Of a stretch of 64,000 bases of DNA, positions 37,540 through 50,516 are shown in pieces (the first letter of the stretch is position 1; each line of letters begins with the position of its first letter). The notes beneath the pieces were generated by a model that was not told the origin of the DNA, did no database searches, and saw only the letters and a list, made by a program, of their open reading frames with translations. The translations under genes and the position numbers were made by a program. Location: positions 221,271 to 285,270 of the forward strand of contig JAAOMT010000657.1 of assembly GCA_016748015.1 (NCBI GenBank), given 5' to 3'. The stretch is from Geosiphon pyriformis. Lineage: Eukaryota; Glomeromycota; Glomeromycetes; Archaeosporales; Geosiphonaceae.

Positions 37540-38760
37540 TATGTGTCGATTGTAGAAAAAAGCTATCTACTATGGGCACATGTATCAGAGACAACAAAAA
37601 ATAGCCCACTGCTACCAAATATTACTGCAGACTTTGTGTACTGAAAAGATTTGGATGACCAAAATAACAAAACAAATGGAACAACATGCCATGTCTCACA
37701 TGTGACAAGATCCTGTCTAATGAAAGACTCTGGAATAATGTGTCTGGCAGAGGAGGAACATGTGATGAGGCTTGTCAATACACCATATTAATCAACAATT
37801 GAGTATAAAAGGGAATCCCTATTGAGGATGCTTGAAAATGAGCACTCAATAGGCTGGATGGTTATCCACACAATGATCACAAAATCTGGAGAATGGCAAG
37901 TGCTAAAGCTGAAGACACCATGTTCAAAGAGATATAAGAAATCAGGAACAACTCTTGAACACCCAAATATAATGAACCTGACTACCCCACAGATGATTTT
38001 TTTACAGATAACCCTGATGCATTTCAGAACCAATATCAAAAATTGGTCCTAACCCAAAAAGAGCAAGAACAGTAGTTAGCTGATCTGAATACCAAACTAT
38101 GTGATTACTGCTTAATTTCTTGTTATTTTCAATACTGCAATGAGTGTGATATTATGTTCAACCCACCTCCCAGAATTTTATACCCAATCACCGAATTATC
38201 TAAGCCTAAAGAAGAAGAGGAATTACTTACCAAAGACATGTTATTTCAAAAGCCGAATCAGACTACCAAAATAGAACAATACCTCACATATCCCGACCTC
38301 TTCAAAGAATTAGAATTAAAATGGTACAGTAACAACAACAAAAGAATATGCTCAGAAAAAGCACATGAGACTGATGCAAGTTTTGATTTAAGATACCCTG
38401 GACAGTTACTCATAGTTATAGCTCTATATTTTCTGGTAAAAATAGATCTCAAAATAGCGTTAGAAATTCTTTTTAGCACCATAGTACAAATAGCATTTAG
38501 ATCAAGTCTTGCAAAGAAAAAAATTAATGTAAAAGAAGGAATTATCAATGCTGGATATACAGGAAACATCATTGTGATGCTACAGAACAATTTAGACAAA
38601 CTCTACAAGATCAAATCCCATAAAAAAATCACCCAAGCCATCTTCTTACTTTTAGTCAAAATACTCCAATTAGTCCTGATTACCACCTAAGAAAAATTAG
38701 GTCTTACTGCCCAAAGAATCAATGGGTTTGGCTTAAGTGGAAGAGAGAACATAATGGTCA
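37540..38760 (+). pseudogene. Cys-rich region plus dUTPase domain of C1 pol
   Basis: The Cys pattern is as in B1: CVDC, CRLC, CLTC and TCDEAC (about 37540-37790), then CDYC and CNEC (38101-38145). The dUTPase domain spans about 38365-38740: DASFDL, FRSSLAKK, IINAGYTGN (the motif-3 Asp is lost, reading IINAGY), HKKITQAIF, and NGFGLSGR after a TAA at 38688. Stops occur in the first part. The domain is clear but would be inactive. Confidence 0.82.
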
Positions 38761-40560
38761 ATTTTATGGAGGAGGATAGTGACCAAGTAGAACTTATCTA
38801 TACCAACACTATCATTTTTATCCCTCCTTATTGGCAGTACATTCTCAAAGTTGACCGAAGGATTCAGAAACAAGCACTAGTCTTCAAAACCAATCCCGAG
38901 ATCTGTTTGCTAGCTAATATTGCTAACCTGTACTTATCAGCCAAAGCTTATAAGTACTTTAGAATCCCTATTTACAACCCAACCAAAAACATTATCAAAA
39001 TGCCTAAGGGAATTCTTGTTGGTTCCATATTTTCAGATATTCAGAATCCAGAAAAACCTCAGCTCATTCCAGATTTTGCTCAATTGTTCTTGTTCTGTAA
39101 CATTACTTCACAAGTATGGAACTTGCCAAAGAAAAGTTACTTGTTTATGCTAGAAGAAATTAATAAACTCAATTTGAGAAACCTGAGCACTTTACAGCAA
39201 ATACAACTTAAGATTCTATTGAACCAATATGCTGATGTCTTTGTAAGCAAAAATGAGTTCAGACACACTAACATTGTAAAACACCAGATTGATACTGGAA
39301 ATGCTTGACCTATTAAGCAGTGAGCTTATTGAGTACCTCCATCTGGTGATAATCTGATTAAGTAGAAAGTACAACAAATGCTTAACAATGGATTGATTAA
39401 AGAATTATTAAGTCCTTGGTTCTCTCTAGTAGTTTTAGTTACAAAGAAGAATGAAAAGATACAATTCTGTGTGGATTACCAGAAATTAAATAGCATTATT
39501 CAAGGAGATAGCTATTCCACTCCTTTTATCCAAAAAATTCTAAACAACTTAGAAAAAAAAAAATGGTTCTTATCACTAGATCTAGCCAGTAGATATTAGC
39601 AAGTTGAAATGGACCTGAAAGACAAAAAAAAATGGCATTTACCACCCAAGATAGAAATTTTGAATTTAATGTAATGCTTTTTGAACTCTGCAATGCTCCT
39701 GCTATCTTCTAGCATCTCATGGATGTTATCTATAAGAGAATCTTATAGAAATCAGTTATAGTTTACTTAGATAACACAAATGTGTTCTCAGAAATGTTTG
39801 ACAAACATTTGCTATACCTCCAACAAATTTTCAAACATCTTCAAAATGCTGGACTAAAACTTAATCCCAACAAATGCTTCTTTGGGAAAACCAAGCTGAA
39901 ATTCCTAGAACATATAATTGGCAAAGATAGAGTCAAACCTGATCCAGACAAGATCCAGAAAGTCAAAAATTTTCCAGCTTCCATCAATCTTCAAGAACTA
40001 CATGGATTCTTAGGATTAGCAAAATATTACTGACAGTTTGTCAAAGGTTTCTCAACCATTGCAAAACCACTTTATCATTTGCTATCTAAGCACGTATCAT
40101 ACCAATGAAAGGAGGAACAACAGAAAGCATTCAACTATCTCAAACAGCAGTTAATTACCTCTCCAGTATTGATCTACTTAGATTTCACCAAATGTTTTAT
40201 TGTTGCTATAGATGCCTCAAAAAATGCACTAGGAACCATCTTATCTCAGATTGGACCAAACAAAAAAGAACATCCAATTGCATATGCTAGTTGTAGCACA
40301 AGTCTAGTGGAAAAAATATATAGTACAACAGACTTGGAATGTCTTGCCATTTATTGGGCAGTACAAATCTGGAGACATTATCTGAGCCAATCATTCAACC
40401 TATATACTGATCATAAAAAATTAATCTGGCTACTCAATAACTCACAGCTGGAAAGAAAATATGCAAAATAGAGTACTTATTTGCAACAATTCTTACTCAA
40501 AGTTTATTATAAGAAAGAATCTAAGAACACCAATGCCAACAGTTTGTCAAGGATGCCACA
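38761..40560 (+). pseudogene. Linker, reverse transcriptase and RNase H of C1
   Basis: The linker 38754-39308 is open. RT motifs follow: FCVDYQKLN (39467), LSLDLAS, and YLDN in place of YLDD (about 39765). RNase H is at 40169-40471 (AIDASKNALGTILSQ). There are several stops and at least one frame change (39630 region). Confidence 0.85.
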
Positions 40561-41940
40561 AACTTAATCTTGGATCCATGGATACACTTACTTATTAATG
40601 ATTACATCAGTACCTATTGACACTATGTTTCAAGAAGATATTATCTCAACAGAAACAAAATACTATATGAAAACAAGTGCAAAATTACTTTATTTAAAAT
40701 AACCAACTCTATTATTGAGAATGATAAAATCACACCACCCCACAATGGTTGATCAAAAGCAATAAAAAAGAAGTTATATTATATAGTATGCATATTGACC
40801 CAACTGCAGAACACTTCAACAAAGATGCGACTCTGAAAAGAACAACAAATCTATACTATTGGTCTACAATGTATAAGAATATCTTCGAATATGTTTTCAA
40901 TTGTGATTCATGTCAGCAAAGAGAAGAAGCCAGAATAACAGAACCACTTTGACTCATTCCAGTTGGAAATCTATTTGATAGAATTGGAATCAATTTGGTT
41001 GGTCTTTTTTTGATTACATCCAAAAGAAATTGTTATATCATGGTAGCCATAGACTACCTTACAAAATGGCCAGAAGCCAAAGCAATCCAAGTAGCTGACA
41101 CCAAAACAGTAGCCAAATTTGTACACCAAAATTTAATATGCAGACATGAATGCTTAAAAGAATTGTTATCGGACCAAAGAACACATTTTGTCAATACTAT
41201 GTTAACTGAATTGTGTCAATGATTTGGTGTAAAATGATTTTTATTGTCACCATATCACTCACAAACAAATGGACTGGTAGAACAGTTTAACAGAATATTA
41301 TGTAAAACATTAGTAAAATAAGTTACAAAAATAAACAAGAATGGGACTTATTTATATCTTCTGTACTCTTTGCATATCAAACATTAAAGCAAAATATGAT
41401 GCAATTTATATCATTCAAATTAGTCTATAGAAGAAAAGCAACACTACCTATTGAATGAAAAATACCGTCCTACTCAACAAAAACTATTAACAAAGAAAAT
41501 TTTAAAGCTACCTTATGCCAAAAAACATACCAGTTAATGGAAACATTAGAAAACAATCATAGAACAGTAGCTGACAATATTAGTAATACTCAAAAATAAC
41601 AAAAAGAAAGACATGATGATTATCTACCTGAACAACCAATGGAATTTAAGATTGAAGACCAAGTACTATTACATCATACAAAAGCAAAGAAACAATGAAG
41701 TGGAAAGTTTGACCCAAAGTAGAACAGCCCATTTCACATACACAAAGCTTTAGGAAATGAAGCTTACAAATTATAATTGGAAAACAGGATTTTAAAGAAA
41801 GTAGTTCATAGAAATTGATTAAAAATTTATCATGTAAAACAACAGTCATTGTCATCAGTACCTCAATTAGGAACACAAATTTCATTAATCAGACCAGAAA
41901 ATATACCACAAGATTTGGAACCAATTATTGTTATCGAAAT
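40561..41940 (+). pseudogene. Integrase of C1
   Basis: The HHCC domain is at 40780-40920 (MHIDPTAEHFN to CDSCQQR). The core shows GINLVG (Asp lost), LLSDQRTHF and NGLVEQFNR (Glu kept). A GPF-like tail lies near 41720-41780. Stops break it throughout. Confidence 0.82.
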
Positions 41941-42027
41941 ATAAGCAACATGTAGCAAATTAAATTGGAAAATTCAAGTATATATACCACCCAGAAAACA
42001 ACAAGAAAATGATAAAACCTTTTCAAC

Positions 42028-42762
42028 ATGAACTTTTCAGATCAAATTCTACAACTTTCAAAACAACTGTTTAATGCAATTCAACAATCTTCCACTCAAA
42101 TAGAAATTACAATTGATAAAAAAAGAGATATGATACAGGGATAAGAGCAAGAAAAAGATGGATAAGAGTTCAACTAGAACTAAGCTGTTCCACTTCTACA
42201 AGCAAACCTCTCCCTATGAAAAAAAAGAAAAAGAGATATGGCATAAATAGGATTTGACACAGCTGAGGAGAAGAAAAAAGTAACAGAAATGGAACTGTGT
42301 TGGGTAAGAATTGAGGAAATAAGGGAGGGTCTGAACAGGCAAATACTGAAGCCAGTAATAGGAGAATGGACACCTAAAAATGTGAAGAAATGGAAAAAAA
42401 AACTTCTACTCATTTATTGGCTATTTAAAATTGGATTACAATTAGGATTAAATAGCCTATATGAAAACCTCAACTGTTGAATAATCAACAAAGAAGCCCA
42501 CAGACAAGTAAAAGAATTCATGGAAAAAAACAACTTAAACCTATACTATAAAGCAATATACCAACTATATTCAGCATTTAAATACTGTCTAACAGTACTA
42601 CTAGATGAAACTTTAAAAATTATCATAGTCAACAACATAAGATGGATGACAAACACCCAATTTGAAGTTCTACAAAAAGCAATACTGAAGGCAACATTTG
42701 AGTTCTTTATGGAAAACACAAACTTGGCTAAAATAGATAATTTCACAGGAGCTCAATTTTAA
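42028..42762 (+). pseudogene. 3' reading frame of C1, unknown function
   Basis: Two open pieces (42028 onward for about 35 codons, and 42520-42762, 80 codons ending GAQF) lie between integrase and LTR, just before the purine tract AAAAAAGAAGGGA (42761-42773). The first resembles the B1 post-integrase segment (LxxQLFxxIQ). No domain is recognised. Confidence 0.5.
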
Positions 42763-42776
42763 AAAAGAAGGGATAA

Positions 42777-43658
42777 TATTACTTGAGTAGAAAAACCAAA
42801 AAGCTATAGAAAAACGTGACAAAAAAATGTGACAAGAAAAACGTGATACAACTCAAGGTAACACAGAACAAATATGAACAATAGCTAGCAATAATAAGCA
42901 ATAGCTAACAATAGTAAAGCAATTGAAAGCAATTCTGTAAAACCAAAAGAATGTATTAAAGCAAGTAGTTGTAGAAGTTGAAAAAACAGACAGTTAGTCA
43001 AGTAATTAATTTTACTTTGTATTATACTTATTATACATCCATAGTCTGAAATACAATAATTATCAAAAACAAAATCCAATTTACCAATTTATGTTCTCCA
43101 ATTTTATGGATTTTAATTGAAATTAAAATCAGTATTTCCTATTTTTGTTCTGGGACAGATGTCATTAGCATAAATGCCTTGAACTCTTAATGATTTGGAC
43201 TAATCACTCTTGATCACAGCAATTAACAAGAACTAATTTTTTTTTTTCTCTCTTTATTTTCTTTTCTTTTTTCTTTTGTTTGGAGTGGCAACATAGAAAA
43301 ATCAACTGTCTTAGAATAGATTTTGTGATAGCCTGGTAAAAGAAGGAAGCTCTCCCTAAGTTTTGGATATTAACATTATCTTAATAGCTTATCAGAAAGA
43401 TGAAAAAACAACACTGGATCCTAATGACTGTGCTTGTTAGCATGAAAAAGAAAGCTCACATTTATGGAAAACATTGCAATTGATGAAAGACAAACTCTGT
43501 GCCTTATAACCAAAGAACTCAACAGGTAAATTTACATCCAAAAATAGATCTTCAGAAACTGATAACACTGACACTGCGGAAAGAGCAACCAACCTTAAAA
43601 AATCAAAAAATAGAGCACCAAAAGTTACCACCATACCCTACTCAGTTTACTTATAACA
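42777..43658 (+). repeat. 3' LTR of element C1
   Basis: It begins TATTACTTGAG (TG changed to TA) and ends CTTATAACA. It is homologous to 23752-24592 and is followed by the CTGT duplication at 43659-43662. Confidence 0.92.
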
Positions 43659-44898
43659 CTGTATAATAAAAAGAAGCTAAAACACAAATAAGTAACTTGC
43701 TAAATACTCTACTTGAATAAATTTGACTAAGACATATAATATTGCAAAAAAGCAAATTATTAAAACACAAATACTTTTTTTAGACTTATTATCAAATAAT
43801 AGTAGAATCTTTTTAAACCAAAACAACCTAATTATTAGTAATTTTACTTTAATTAAACACAATAATAAACTTGAACAACTATTCTGCCTTAATAAAAATT
43901 TTGGATAAAAAACAATATTCATTAAACTACACTTAACAACAAAGAAAATATTTGCACAAACAATCAAATTTTTATTTAATTTATCAAAATTAACTATACA
44001 AAAGAAACAGAAAAAATCTTAACTGCTATTAAAAAATCATTAGATTTAAAAAAAGAAATTGTAATTTACAATATATACACTAATTTATTAGTTAAATACT
44101 TTGGAAAAACAAAAACAATTTAAAAAATCTTAGTTTGTTATTATTGGTCTACTTTGGAAAAAAATATTGTTGAGTATATAAAAATCTGTAATATCTGTTT
44201 AAAAAAAAAAATTCAACTGCAAAAAAAATATATATCTAACAGAATTGATATAAATATTATAAAATTCTTAAAAATAACTTTTGATAACTACAAATATATT
44301 ATTACAGCTACTAATTATTTTATAATAGAAACAAAAGTTATCTTAAACTAAACAACAGTCTTTATTGCTAATTTTATTTATAAAGATATTATTTATCATT
44401 ATAACTGTTTTAAAAAACTTTTGTTTGATAGAAAAAAAGCTTTTCTTAGTATACTGATTAAAAAACTTTGTAAAAAGATAAAAATATGTCATAAACTCTT
44501 TTTTTTATTACTCTTAAACAAATGTTTTAATAAAATGTTTTAATAAAATCTTATGTAAAACTTTAGCCAAAGCCAGTAAAGAAACAAATCTATAAGACAA
44601 AGTATTGTTTTCAGCTTTATTTGTTTATAAAACTGTAAATTATAACATAACAAATTATAAATTCTTTTATCTGTTCTATAAACAAATAGCAATTTTATCA
44701 ATAAAAATTAATATTAAGACAATATATTTTAAAAAAATCATAATAAAATATTATAAGAATATTTTACAAAAAAAGCTTAATACAATTCTTGACTTTTTAA
44801 TAAAAACATAAATAATTGTTTTTGAAAAAATAAAACAGTTTTAAAAAAAGCTTAAAAAAAAATTTATAAAACACTTTTCTTAAGTATTAATAACTTAA

Positions 44899-45129
44899 AA
44901 ATTTAAGAATATCTTACTAAAAAGACATAACTGTTAAAATAAACTGGCTATCATACTAAAAAAAAATTCCCAGAAGAAACCATTAATTAAATCTCTGTTT
45001 ATTATACAAAAAACTCAACCAAAATCTTTAAACTCCAAAATCTTCAGAAATTACCAATATTTCCAGCTATTGAGCACCAAGTTATGAGTTTGTTATTTGT
45101 TTTAACATTCTAAATAATTACTTGTAACA
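44899..45129 (+). repeat. 3' half of a family-B solo LTR (displaced by inversion)
   Basis: It matches the right part of B LTRs (compare 36220-36458) and ends TTGTAACA. Its other half lies inverted at about 45583-46041. Between the two halves is an inverted piece of A3. Confidence 0.82.
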
Positions 45130-45582
45130 CTGGTAATAGTTTTTTTTGGATTAATAACAGTATAAGTTTTATTGTTATTAGTTATAGTGGTTTGTTTTTT
45201 AATAGTTAGAATAACATTTGAATAATTTTTGGTCTAATATTTATAAAAAATATAGAAAGTATTTTAAATGTTTTAATTTAAAAAATAATTATTTATGTTA
45301 ATTAAAAATACTTTTGTTTTGAAAATAGTGTATTTATTTATAACTAATTTTTGTTGATTATTTAGATTAGTATTACCACAACAAGTAACTAATTAAGTTA
45401 TTTATAATATTTTTTAAGTTTTGTACTATGAACAGAGCAATTATTAAAAATTGTTTAATATTAATCTTATAGAATATAAAAATTATTATTCAGAAATTTG
45501 TTTACTAAAAAGAGTTATTTCTACCAACTAAAAAATTTATTTTTATAGACATTGTCTTTATTTAAATAATATTTTAAAACTA

Positions 45583-46041
45583 CTTTTGTTTCCAGGTTTT
45601 TTACCAGACTATTCTTGATGTTAAATATTCAGCACTTAATACTTTTAATCAATTAGTAAACAACAAAGAAACAAAATAAAAAAATAATAAAAAATAATAA
45701 AAAATTAGTATTTTATCAATAACTATAATCAAGAACTATTGTTCTAATGTAATTAAGAATTGAATTCTAACAACATGGAGTGTTGATAATGTAGAATAAA
45801 TTAATATTTCTTTAATTAAATAATAATAACATGAATTTAATGATAATAGATAATTTTATTAATATGGAAATAATTTCATTTTAATTTATAAAAAACTATT
45901 TTTTAAAAAAAGAGATATTGTTGTTCTAAACTCTATTGAATTCTTTTAGAATTACTTTTTCTGTTTTTAATATTCTTGCTATATATACATAATTTATATT
46001 ATACAAAATTCCTTGAAATCTTTTAATTTTTATGAGTAATA
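45583..46041 (-). repeat. 5' half of the same family-B solo LTR, minus strand
   Basis: The minus strand reads TATTACTCATAAAA onward, as in B LTR starts. CCAG at 46042-46045 follows it on the plus strand and matches CTGG at 45130-45133 (inverted), a 4-bp target duplication. Confidence 0.82.
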
Positions 46042-46445
46042 CCAGAAAAGAAAAAATTGATAATAAAATAGATAAATATCTGCTTAAAAACATAACAACA
46101 GTAATACTTCTATTCTCTATTATAATTTAAAAAACAATTCAAAAAATTCTGCTTATAAACAAAAACTTGTTATATAAAAAACAATTAAAGCTCTATGGTT
46201 ATTTTGGTAAAATCATAGAAAATATAAAGCTTATAAAAAAACAACTTCAAAAATACAAGTAAAAATTTTGGACATTATATGATTAAATATTTCAAAAGTT
46301 TTGATCATTGCTAAAAAAGCCAAAACTTTTATACAAAAATTTGGTTTCTTAGATACAAAACTTATTTTATTTTAAATATTATATATTTTATTTACAAAAA
46401 ATTTTATATTATGGTTAAAACTTATAGTTTTTATTAGTTATTATA

Positions 46446-47055
46446 TGTATTAGCCAATAATGTCATATAATTAGCCATTCTATTTTTAGATAGTAATTAT
46501 TAATAATTTAACTGTTAATTTGGTTATTAATTATTTTCAATAATTATATAAGTAATAAGTCTTTTAGCTATGAAAAAACATAATCATAATTAAAAAAAAA
46601 AATAATAATTATTATTATCTCAATTTTTTTTATTGCTTATTTCTCTTTTTGTACTTTTAAGTATCTGAATATTTTAAAATAAAAAATTACTTGTTGGCAA
46701 TTATCTATTTTTTTTTAATTTGTATAATTATAATATTTAAAAATTATTGAATAATCATAATTAAAGAAATATATTTAATACTTAATATTAAATTCTAAGA
46801 ACACTAATATAAGACATAAAATTATACTAATATATTATTATTTATTAACAATATAAACTATTTCTTTATCTTTAAATTCTTTAGTTATCTTTTAAAAAGA
46901 ATAGCAATTAAGATATTTTATAAAATTAATCTCATATATTAAATTCATATTTATTTAATTTGCTCTTTAAAATTAAATTTTCTTTAATCTTTTTTATTAC
47001 TCTACAATATTGTTTTTTTTTGTTATCCATTAATTTGTTATTTTAATTTATAATA
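46446..47055 (+). repeat. 3' LTR of element A3
   Basis: It begins TGTATTAGCC and ends TTTATAATA. It is collinear with the A1 LTRs but far more AT-rich. The following sequence is again A-family integrase. Confidence 0.85.
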
Positions 47056-49087
47056 TTATTATTTGTTATTATAATTGCCCTAGAAAACTTTTATTTAATA
47101 AAAAAAAAACTTTTCTTAATACATTAGTTGAAGAACTTTTTTAAAAAATAAGAATATATTATAAATTTTTTTTTATACCACTTTTAAACAAATAGCTTAG
47201 TGAAATATTTCAATAAAATATTATATAAAATCTTGGCCAAAACTAGTAAAAAAACAAATTTATAAAACAAAATATTGTTTTTAACTTTGTTTACTTATAA
47301 AACTGTAAATCATAATATAAAAGTTATAAACTTTTTTATTTGTTCTATAGAAAAATAGCAATATTATCAATAAAAATTGATATTAAAACAATATTTTTTA
47401 AAAAAATTACAATAAAAAAATACAAAGATATCTTGCAAAGAAAACTTATTACAATTCTTAATTTACTAATAAAAGCACAAATAATTATTTTTGAAAAAAT
47501 AAAACAGTTTTAAAAAACCCTAAGAAAAAGAAAACATACAAAATATTTTTTTTAAATATAGATAACCTAGTTTTAAAATATTACTTAAGCAGAGATAATA
47601 TTTATAGAAATAAGTTTTTTAATAAGTAAAAAAAACTTTTTATAGTTAACAAAGTTTTAAACAATAATTTTTATATCTTATAAGATTAATATAGAACAAT
47701 TTTTAATAATTAATTTATATATAGTACATGACTCAAAAAATATTACAAATGACCTGATTGGTTATTTGTTATAGTAATACTAATTCAAATAATCAACAAA
47801 AATTAGTTATAAATAAATGAATTATTTCTAAAACAGTAATGTTTTTAATTAATATAAATAATTATTTTTTGGATTAAAACATTTAAAATATTTAAAATAT
47901 TTTTTATAAGTATTGGATCAAAAATTATCTAAATGCTATTTTAATCATTAAAAAACAAACTACTATAAATAATAATAATAAAACATTTATTATTATTAAA
48001 CCAAAAAAAACTACTATTAAAAAAGAAAAAACTGGTAACAAAACAGCTAAATATATATTTAAATACATAATTTTAACAATATTATTATCTTTCAATATAC
48101 TTAGAAAAATAATTAAAAAAATTTTGTCTATAAACAAAAACTTATTATATAAAAAACAATTAAAACTCTATGATTAACTTGATGAATTATAAAAAATATA
48201 AAGCTCTTAAAGAAAACATTTTCAAAAATACAAACAAAAATTTTGGGAATTATATAATTAGATATTTTAAAAATTTTAATTATTGTCAAAAAAGTCAAAA
48301 TTTTTATACAAAGTTTTGTCTCAAATTTTGTATATTTTATTAACAAAAAACTTTATCAAACTAGTTAGTTTTAAGTTAAATAAAACTCTTCAATTAAAAT
48401 ACTTTATAAATAATTTAATTTTACTAAAATTCAATTTTCTTGGAAAAAATAATGTTATAGTTGAAAGTCATAGTTTTTATTAATTATCACATGTATTACT
48501 CACTAATATTATATAATTAACCACTTTATTTTTAAAAAATAATTAATAATCTGATTATTAATTTAATTAATAACTTGATTGTTAACTTAATTACTAATCT
48601 AATTATTGACTATTTTAAATAGTTATATAAATGATGTATTTTTTAATTTTAAAAAAATATGTTTATATATATAAGTCATATATAAATCAAAATAATAAAA
48701 ATTATTTCTTAAAATATCTAATCTTTTTTATTTTACTTATTTCTCTTTTTTAATTTTTTTCAAATATCTGAAAATTTTTGTGATAAAAAATTATTTGTTA
48801 ATATTCATCTATAATTGTTAGTTTTAAAAATTATTGAATTATTAAAAAATATAATTAATATCTAATATTGAATTTTAAAAGTGCTAATATAAAGCATAAA
48901 ATTATATTAATATGTTATTTTTATTAATAATATAGATTATTTCTTTATCTTTAAATTTTTTTGTTATTTTTTAAAATAGCAATTGAGATATTTATAAAAT
49001 TGATTTTATATATTGAATTTATATTAATTCAATTTGTTCTTTGAAGTTAAATTTTTCTTTAATTATTATCATATAATTTATTTAACA
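47056..49087 (+). mobile_element. Element A4, right part: integrase, 3' frame, LTR remnant
   Basis: 47056-47760 matches the A integrase core and tail, 47800-48483 the 3' frame (still 66 codons open at 48283-48483), and 48492 to about 49087 an A LTR that ends early. A3 therefore sits inside A4. Decay is extreme. Confidence 0.75.
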
Positions 49088-49600
49088 TATTTTTTTAATC
49101 AAGCTTATTTTAAAAATTTATATAAAAAACAACAATATTAATTAACTTTTTTATTTAATAACTTTTAAACAAATATTTTTTAAATTTAAACCAAATTTAT
49201 ATTTAAATAATTATTAATTAATTAGTTAAATTTTTTTAAAACAAAAAAAACATCTATATATTAATATTTTTTAAAAATAATATTTAAAACTTAATTTCTA
49301 ATTTTATAACCAATTTTATAAATTTTAATTAAGATATTTTATTAGTTTTTCAAAGTATTTAAACTATTTTAGAACAAAAAAACAATAAATTTTTGCTTTT
49401 GTTTAAAAATAATATATAAAACTTATTAAATAATTTAATAATTATAAAAAATAATTATAATAAACTAATATAATAATAAATACAAGTTTTAAATTATTGG
49501 TAAATATTTTCAAAAATTTTTTACTACTTGGTTTTTTTAAGTAATTAATATAGTTGTTAATTTAAAAATAATTTATTAGTTATTAATCAACTATTTAAAT
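49088..49600 (+). mobile_element. Element A5 remnant: 5' gag region
   Basis: It can be aligned by eye to A1 from about 880 to 1400 (for example AATCAAGCTTATTTTAAAAA against 887-906). It directly follows the truncated LTR. Either A4's LTR was inserted in this gag, or it is the 5' LTR of the same copy with a deletion. Confidence 0.6.
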
Positions 49601-50250
49601 AATAATATTGTTATTAAAGATTTTATTTCTAATAATAATTATTTTGTTAATAATAATTTCTAGTTTTTTACTTTTATATTATTATTAAAATTTTGTTTAA
49701 TTTAGTCAATATAAAATATTTATAAAATATCTATAAATTAATATTTAAAATCAAGTTTTTTTATAAAGATTTTTGTTATTTTTTGATGTTATTAATATTA
49801 AATTTATTGTTAAATTTTAAAAAGTTATTTATCTTTAAAGTATTTTTTATATTTTAAATTTGTATAATATTAAATCTATAATAAAATAATTAGTTTTATG
49901 TTAATATTTTTAATATATTAAAGATCAATTCTTTTATAAAAAATCTTGATTGTAGATTTTTGTTATAATATATAATTACTTTAATAATTTAAAATTTACT
50001 CTTTTACAAAAATTTTTAACTATAAATTCTTAAATAAAATAATAAAAATAAAAATTAATTTCAATAATTTAATAATGTTATGCAATAAAGATGTTTTTTT
50101 TTGAGGATTAATAGATTTGTAACAATATATTATATAATAATAACATTTTTAATTAATATATATATAATGTTATTATATTATTAACATTTAAATAACATAA
50201 TAGTTATTTGTTATAATTAAGGTTAAATATTGGTCAAAAATTAATGAAAA
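49601..50250. other. AT-rich decayed sequence, no gene seen
   Basis: No coding potential is seen. It probably holds further retrotransposon remnants too degraded to align by eye. A short inverted repeat (ATAATAACATT with AATGTTATTAT) lies at about 50136-50176. Composition changes to gene-like at about 50250-50320. Confidence 0.5.
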
Positions 50251-50516
50251 AATATATAAAAAACTCAGCAGTTCAAAATAGTAAAAATTTAGCAACGGTC
50301 AAAAATAAAAAAAAGGCGAGAATAGTGTTCCGCTTGAAAGTTACTCAGAGTCTCAAGCAAAACTTGATCAATTGTGGTGTGAACGAATCTTATAATTTAT
50401 ATTAAATCGAAATCGTGAAAGTTTTAATTTAAGAAATCCAATCAAGATGCAAACAGCAATTTCTTGAATAGTTTTGGCAAAGGAAAATTGAAAATTCATT
50501 CATCTCTCCTGGTATT

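Larger units (their letters stand above)
23752..43658 (+). mobile_element. Ty3/gypsy element C1 (family C), near complete, split by B1
   Basis: The 5' LTR is 23752-24592 and the 3' LTR 42777-43658, flanked by CTGT duplications. Without the 10.1-kb B1 insertion, C1 is about 9.8 kb. Order: gag, protease, Cys region, dUTPase, RT, RNase H, integrase, short 3' frame. All parts carry stops. It is inserted in the RNase H end of A3. Confidence 0.92.
43659..47055 (+). mobile_element. Element A3, right part, heavily decayed
   Basis: It resumes the A3 sequence: end of RNase H, integrase zinc finger and core remnants (43960-44880), an inverted segment with a B LTR (44899-46041), the 3'-frame remnant (46042-46440, with an internal deletion near 46395), and the 3' LTR 46446-47055. 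Base composition is strongly AT, and almost every former Gln/Trp codon is a stop. Confidence 0.85.

Noticed and set aside
50136-50176. Inverted repeat as MITE or terminator
   Set aside because: Short arms in extremely AT-rich sequence; likely chance.
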